Shown: positions 34,201 to 37,618 of the stretch, piece after piece
How the letters are laid out: the number at the start of each line of letters is the position of its first letter
How positions within the stretch are numbered: the first letter of the stretch is position 1
Source: Planctomycetota bacterium
Lineage (GTDB): Bacteria > Planctomycetota > Uabimicrobiia > Uabimicrobiales > Uabimicrobiaceae
Direction of reading: 5' to 3'
Length of the DNA stretch: 37,618 nt
Assembly (NCBI GenBank): GCA_029260735.1
Contig: JAJDCR010000012.1
Coordinates: 1-37,618, forward strand
Made by a program: the position numbers and the translations under genes
The notes under the pieces: model-generated
Databases searched by the model: none
What the model was told of the DNA's origin: nothing
The model's input: the letters and a program-made list of their open reading frames with translations, nothing else

Positions 34201-34318
34201 AAATGATATCTTTTGTAGACGGAGCATTAAATTCATTGTGACCTTCATTTTCCTGGGAATATCCTAGAGACAAAAAAATATAAAGGCAAGCCATAAAAAT
34301 ACAAACTTTAGCTTTCAT
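31298..34318 (-). CDS. Exported TPR-CHAT protease-like protein with C-terminal membrane anchor
   Basis: 1006 residues. Signal peptide MKAKVCIFMACLYIFLSLGYS. About ten 42-residue TPRs of the kinesin-light-chain type follow (SMNNLAGLYYSQGKYDKAEP, LGEKHPETL). A helical linker spans about 430-580. A CHAT caspase-like domain has both catalytic residues: His779 in ILHIATHGYFL and Cys855 in VVLSACETGVGE. A single membrane helix (IIPFILLGVIILIIVFLVL) and a very basic tail (KKKEKRLLEERMAKRKRRR) end it. The signal peptide and terminal helix imply that the CHAT domain lies outside the cytoplasm. Its ATG follows the stop of the upstream paralogue with no gap. Confidence 0.88.
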   Translation of the reverse strand: MKAKVCIFMACLYIFLSLGYSQENEGHNEFNAPSTKDIIFAEKTYQRSLSSLGEKHPETLKIMNNLAGMYYYRLDYKKAELLFLKSFQVTKEILGEKHPETLRIMNNLAGMYHSQGIYDKAESFLVKVLELRRELLGEKHPETLGSMNNLGFLYYSQGKYDKAEPLYVKTLELREKVLGEKHPDTFISLNNLAQLYVTKGEYSRAESFLVKVLELRRSVLGEKHPETLTLMNSLASLYTSQGEYSRAEPLYLKTLELERKILGKKHPSTLAVMNNLAGLYELQGKYRKSSLLYEETLHLAIEILGEQHPNTLKTMNNLAWVYQLQGEHQKVEPLLVKALQLTREALEEKHPDTLILMNNLAEQYKLQGKYEEAEQLNLKTLQLTREVQGGSHPNTLRSMKNLAGLYYEQRKHGSALSILKEHLVKKCLYLKRELLGNSEKTRLSMLEQFNVDSDKNNLFSTLEEYPKGDFDSLALYFSVNYKGILLQISRELKQAFHNVTDQDLLKDLLEKRSSYSRLSLNYEKRTENRASVEKLEKEIDELEKKLIWQNSDFKDLISDVKVDEVKKNLLENELLIDFVVYRSFIREKTATKLVAVVVEKNNIRLVKLGDFEDTGSLIQNYRGKIQNKEVAKELPQKIYERILSPLTRYWQGKKKVYIVPDGVLHLLPFRSLIDEKGQYLVESKNIIILSSSRDLVKKKTEKSNEFSAIFAYPNYGKGLGKKIVEKKKIWFSPLKGTLAESKNIQKILRIPTKVYTQDQATEENISKINSPQILHIATHGYFLDAANKSKSKNQGAFISERASPISSGRKLTNPLVYSGLAFTGANDPEKDGVLTALEVLGLNLLGTDLVVLSACETGVGEIRQGEGVYSLQRAFREAGAKSVLATLWKVDDQATQLFMEKFYQRYMRGDSPQKAVRDTQLEFLKSKRYSHPFYWSSFVMIGGDSDDMEQENRVVIEKKEQGSIIPFILLGVIILIIVFLVLAHKKKEKRLLEERMAKRKRRREKR

Positions 34319-37300
34319 TTAAACCCTCTCCTGACGCTTTCTGCGTTTAGCAATTCTTTCTTCCAATAACCTTTTTTCTTTCTTTTTGTGTGCTAGTATC
34401 AAGAAAGCTATTATCAAGATTATCGCACTAAGTAGAACAAAAGAAACGATAGAACTCCTATCTTGCTTTTCGACCACAACTATATTTTCTTGCTCCAAAT
34501 CATCTGCTTCTCCCCCTATCATAACAAAGGAAGACCAGTAAAAAGGATGAGAGTATCTTTTGCTTTTTAAGAACTCCAGTTGAGTATCTATTACTGCCTT
34601 TTGAGGAGAATCCCCGTGCATATACCGCTGATAGAATTTTTTCATAAAAATCTGAGTGGCCTGGTCGTCCACTTTCCACAGGGTTCCCAGCACTGACTTT
34701 GCCCCGGCTTCTCGAAAAGCTCTTTGTAAGCTATAGACTCCTTCTCCTTGTCGCACTTCGCCCACTCCTGTTTCGCAGGCGGAAAGAACTACCAAATCCG
34801 TCCCCAAAAGATTTAATCCTAGAACCTCTAGTGCTGTCAATATCCCGTCCTCTCCTCGATTATTCGCTCCTGCCAAGGCCACTCCTGAGTAGACGAGAGG
34901 GTTTGTCAGCTTTTCCCGTAGGATCGGTCGATTTGACATTTCCTTCCCCGCAGAAAAACTCCGTCCCTCTTCGTTTTCTGCAATTTTTTCTTCGGACAAA
35001 TCTAAAAAATAGCCGTGTGTGGCTATATGTAAAATCTGAGGAGAATCCATTTGAGAAATGTTTTTTTCTGTCGCTTCATCTTGCGTGTAGACCTTGGTAG
35101 GGATATTCAGGGTAAGAGATATAACTTGAGCTTCTCCTAAAGTCCCTTTCAGGGATGAAAACCGCATCGTTTTATCTTCTAGAATTTCTTTGCCTTCTCC
35201 TTCTCCATAATTCGGATAAGCAAAAATCGCTGCGGATTGATTACTTTTCTCTCTATTTTTGATCACCAAATCTCTACCAGAAGATAGTAACACTATGTTT
35301 TTACTCTCGACTAAATATTGTCCATTTTCATCGATCAAAGATCTAAAGGGCAGCAGATGCAAAACTCCATCGGGCACTATATATAATTTCTTTTTTCCCT
35401 GGAGGTGTTTTATTAAAGGAGAAAAGATTCTTTCATAGATTTTTTGAGATAGCTCTTTGCCTTCTTCTTTCTTTCCTTCTTCTTCTTTCTTTTGAATTTT
35501 ATTTCGGTAATTTTTGATCAGGCTGGTAAGACCTTCAAAGTCTCTTAGGCTAACTAGTTTGATATCTCTTTTATTTACAACAACTGCCGCCAATTTATAT
35601 TTATTCTTGTCTACAATTAATGATTTATAGACGACAAAATCGACTAACAATTCATCTTCGGAAAGAGCTTTTTGAACATCCTCTGCTTTTACGTCTGATA
35701 TTAAGTCCTTAAAGTTATTGCTTTTCCAAATTAGCTTTTTTTCCAGTTCATCTATCTCTTTTTCTAGTTTTTCTGCTAAAACTCTATTCTTTTTTTGTTT
35801 CTCGTAGCCCAAAGACAAACTAGAGTAGGCCGACCTTTTCTCCAGTAGCTCCTTTAGTAAATTCTGATCAGAAACATCATGAAATACTTGCTTTAGCTCC
35901 CGAGATATTTGTAAAAGTATTCCCTTATAGTTTGCTGAAAAATAAAGAGCTAAGCGATCATAATCTTCTTTTGGATATTCTTCTAAAATTGAAAATAAAT
36001 CATTTTTATCCGAGGTAACATCAAATTTTTCTAACATACTCAATCTAGTTTTTTCTGAGTTTCCCCGAAATTCTCTCTTTAAAAGCAGATATTTTTTGGC
36101 CAAGTGCTCTTCTAAAAGAGGCAACGCTCGGTCGTACTCTCCCTTCGATCTGTACAGCCTTATCAAGTGATTCATAGAAGCTAGAGTATTGGGGTGCTTT
36201 TCCCCCCATACCTCCTTTGTTAGCTGCAAAGTTTTTGCGTACAGAGCCTCGGCTTTTCCGTATTTTTTCTGCACTCTATACAGCCCTGCTAGATTATTCA
36301 TAGAAGATAGAGTGCTAGGATGCTTCTCTCCCAGTACTTCTTTCATCGACTCTAAAACCTTTATGTACAAAGTCTCGGCTTTACTGTACTTTCTCTGCAA
36401 TATATACAGTCCTGCGAGATTATTCATAGAAGCGAGAACATTTGGATGTTTGTCTTCTAAGACTTCTTTCATCAACTCTAAAACCTTTATATACAAAGTC
36501 TCAGATTCTGCATATTTTCCTTGCGATTTATATAGCCCCGCTAGATTGTTCATAGATACAAAAGAACTGGGATTCTTTTTTCCTAATATCTTAACTCTTA
36601 GCTGTAAAGCCTTTGTGTATAGTGGCTCCGCTTTTTTATACTCTCCTTGTGATTCATAAAGTCCTCCTAGATCCATCATGGATCTTAGAGTGTCAGGGTG
36701 TCTTTCTCCCAAGACTTCCTTTTTTCGCTGCAGTGTCTTTAGAAACAACCGTTCCGCTTCACTATACTCTCCCTGAGATTCATAAAAACCAGCCAAATCT
36801 CCCATCGAAATGAGAGTGTCTGGATGATTTTTTCCTAATACTTTTTCTCTTAGCTGCAAAACATTTACCAGTAAGGGTTTAGCCTTACTATACTCCCCAT
36901 GAAATTTATACAAGTTTCCCAAACCACTCATGGCCAAGAGAGTATCAGGATGTCTTGCTCCCAATGCTTCTTTTTTTCTCTGTAGTGTCTTTATAAGCAA
37001 TGATTTTGCTTTGCTATATTCTCCCTGTAAATTATACAACTCTGCCAGATTGTTCATCAGTATGAGTGTCTCAAGGTGATTCTCTCCCAATACTTCTCTC
37101 ATCAACGGCAAAGCTTTTATATACAGAGGCTCCGCCTTACTATATCTTCCTTGCAATCGATACAATGCCGCCAAGTTATTCATTGAGATTAGAGTGTTTA
37201 AGTTCTTTTCTCCCAAGATTTCTCCCGTTAGCTGCAAAGTTTTTTCATACAGAGGCTCCGCTTCACTATACTTCCCCTGCTTTTCATAGAACCCTGCCAG

Positions 37301-37522
37301 ATTATTCATAGAACTTAAAGTAGCGAGATGTTTCTCTCCTAAAAGAGAGAGGCTCTTTTTATAAGCTTTCTCTGCTAAAGCAATCCCCTCTTGGTATCGA
37401 CCTTCTTGGTATAATTTCACAACCTCAGTATTGAGTTTCAGTAGTTCCTCATTTTCTTGCGAATACCCCCAAGACAGAAATAGGCAAAAACAAGCCGTAA
37501 AAATATATGCTTTAGCTTTCAT
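34319..37522 (-). CDS. Exported TPR-CHAT protease-like protein with C-terminal membrane anchor, second paralogue
   Basis: 1067 residues, similar to its downstream neighbour throughout, closest in the CHAT and tail regions. Signal peptide MKAKAYIFTACFCLFLSWGYS. It has about eleven TPRs, one or two more than its neighbour. The CHAT dyad is His836 (ILHIATHGYFL) and Cys916 (VVLSACETGVGE). A membrane helix near 1015-1040 and a basic tail ending KRRKRQERV follow. The stop is directly followed by the next ATG. The start ATG overlaps the stop of a third copy to the right. CHAT proteins are proteases in several defence and cell-death systems, but no substrate or partner is evident here. Confidence 0.88.
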   Translation of the reverse strand: MKAKAYIFTACFCLFLSWGYSQENEELLKLNTEVVKLYQEGRYQEGIALAEKAYKKSLSLLGEKHLATLSSMNNLAGFYEKQGKYSEAEPLYEKTLQLTGEILGEKNLNTLISMNNLAALYRLQGRYSKAEPLYIKALPLMREVLGENHLETLILMNNLAELYNLQGEYSKAKSLLIKTLQRKKEALGARHPDTLLAMSGLGNLYKFHGEYSKAKPLLVNVLQLREKVLGKNHPDTLISMGDLAGFYESQGEYSEAERLFLKTLQRKKEVLGERHPDTLRSMMDLGGLYESQGEYKKAEPLYTKALQLRVKILGKKNPSSFVSMNNLAGLYKSQGKYAESETLYIKVLELMKEVLEDKHPNVLASMNNLAGLYILQRKYSKAETLYIKVLESMKEVLGEKHPSTLSSMNNLAGLYRVQKKYGKAEALYAKTLQLTKEVWGEKHPNTLASMNHLIRLYRSKGEYDRALPLLEEHLAKKYLLLKREFRGNSEKTRLSMLEKFDVTSDKNDLFSILEEYPKEDYDRLALYFSANYKGILLQISRELKQVFHDVSDQNLLKELLEKRSAYSSLSLGYEKQKKNRVLAEKLEKEIDELEKKLIWKSNNFKDLISDVKAEDVQKALSEDELLVDFVVYKSLIVDKNKYKLAAVVVNKRDIKLVSLRDFEGLTSLIKNYRNKIQKKEEEGKKEEGKELSQKIYERIFSPLIKHLQGKKKLYIVPDGVLHLLPFRSLIDENGQYLVESKNIVLLSSGRDLVIKNREKSNQSAAIFAYPNYGEGEGKEILEDKTMRFSSLKGTLGEAQVISLTLNIPTKVYTQDEATEKNISQMDSPQILHIATHGYFLDLSEEKIAENEEGRSFSAGKEMSNRPILREKLTNPLVYSGVALAGANNRGEDGILTALEVLGLNLLGTDLVVLSACETGVGEVRQGEGVYSLQRAFREAGAKSVLGTLWKVDDQATQIFMKKFYQRYMHGDSPQKAVIDTQLEFLKSKRYSHPFYWSSFVMIGGEADDLEQENIVVVEKQDRSSIVSFVLLSAIILIIAFLILAHKKKEKRLLEERIAKRRKRQERV

Positions 37523-37618
37523 TTAACCCTCTCTTGACGCTTTCTGCGCTTAGCAATTCTTTCTCCCAATAATCTTTTTTCTTTCTTTTTATGTGCTAGT
37601 ATCAAGAAAGCTATGATC
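37519..37618 (-). CDS. C-terminal end of a third TPR-CHAT paralogue (cut by window edge)
   Basis: The last 32 codons before the right edge, read on the minus strand, give IIAFLILAHKKKEKRLLGER then IAKRRKRQERVK and a TGA. This is nearly the same membrane-anchor tail as in the two complete paralogues. The TGA overlaps the ATG of the second paralogue (ATGA). The tandem cluster therefore continues outside the window and has at least three members. Confidence 0.85.
   Translation of the reverse strand, partial: IIAFLILAHKKKEKRLLGERIAKRRKRQERVK

Noticed and set aside
33124..37311. Several open frames on the + strand opposite the CHAT-TPR genes
   Set aside because: Antisense shadows caused by the regular TPR codon pattern. 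They lack ribosome sites.
1..37618. tRNA, rRNA, prophage or exosortase genes
   Set aside because: Looked for and not seen. The PEP-CTERM proteins imply an exosortase elsewhere in the genome.

Overview
The window is AT-rich and reads as a Gram-negative genome that sorts proteins by PEP-CTERM/exosortase. It has two PEP-CTERM proteins, a cluster of large multi-membrane TPR proteins, exported CHAT-TPR proteins and an IS607-type transposase fragment. This mix would fit a Planctomycetota/Lentisphaerota-like or other complex environmental bacterium. That taxonomic guess is weak: there is no rRNA or marker gene here.

Layout. 1-7.4 kb is a patchwork accessory region. It holds an IS607 TnpA fragment, a gene remnant beside it, a divergent PDDEXK nuclease (DUF1016/YhcG) and XRE regulator pair, a PEP-CTERM protein, a set of covarying stem-loops in front of an MXAN_6230/SCO0854-like TerD-domain protein, a CPCC zinc-ribbon protein, and the remains of a toxin-antitoxin pair. 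7.7-20.4 kb is a complete type I-B CRISPR-Cas locus on the + strand: cas6, cas8b (with an internal Cas11 start), cas7, cas5, cas3, cas4, cas1, cas2, a 306-bp leader and an array of 50 repeats and 49 spacers. 20.4-30.0 kb is a minus-strand operon of five paralogous GT-C/TMTC-like membrane proteins with C-terminal TPRs. 30.0-31.0 kb holds a GC-rich inverted-repeat element and a second PEP-CTERM protein. 31.3-37.6 kb is a minus-strand tandem of CHAT-TPR proteins (two complete, one cut by the window edge).

Most notable observations. (1) The cas6-cas8 gap carries a degenerate mini-CRISPR (pseudo-repeat, 31-nt pseudo-spacer, pseudo-repeat). The first 17 nt of its pseudo-spacer exactly match a site 74 bp upstream, flanked by TCA. 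This is the architecture of a CreA/CreR-type crRNA-like regulator, in the same gap as the haloarchaeal creTA module. (2) Two of the oldest spacers match the neighbouring TPR gene family (32/35 and 31/37 identities), with CCA and TCA in the PAM position, so three independent sites point to a YCA PAM. (3) Three tandem stem-loops share a loop-start motif but have different, compensated 10-bp stems.

How the genes work together: Cas8b-Cas11-Cas7-Cas5-Cas6 would form Cascade, Cas3 degrades the target, and Cas4-Cas1-Cas2 add spacers at the leader end. The creA-like RNA would use Cascade to hold down transcription inside the cas operon. The TMTC-like operon runs convergently into the distal end of the array, which ends 18 bp from its last stop codon.
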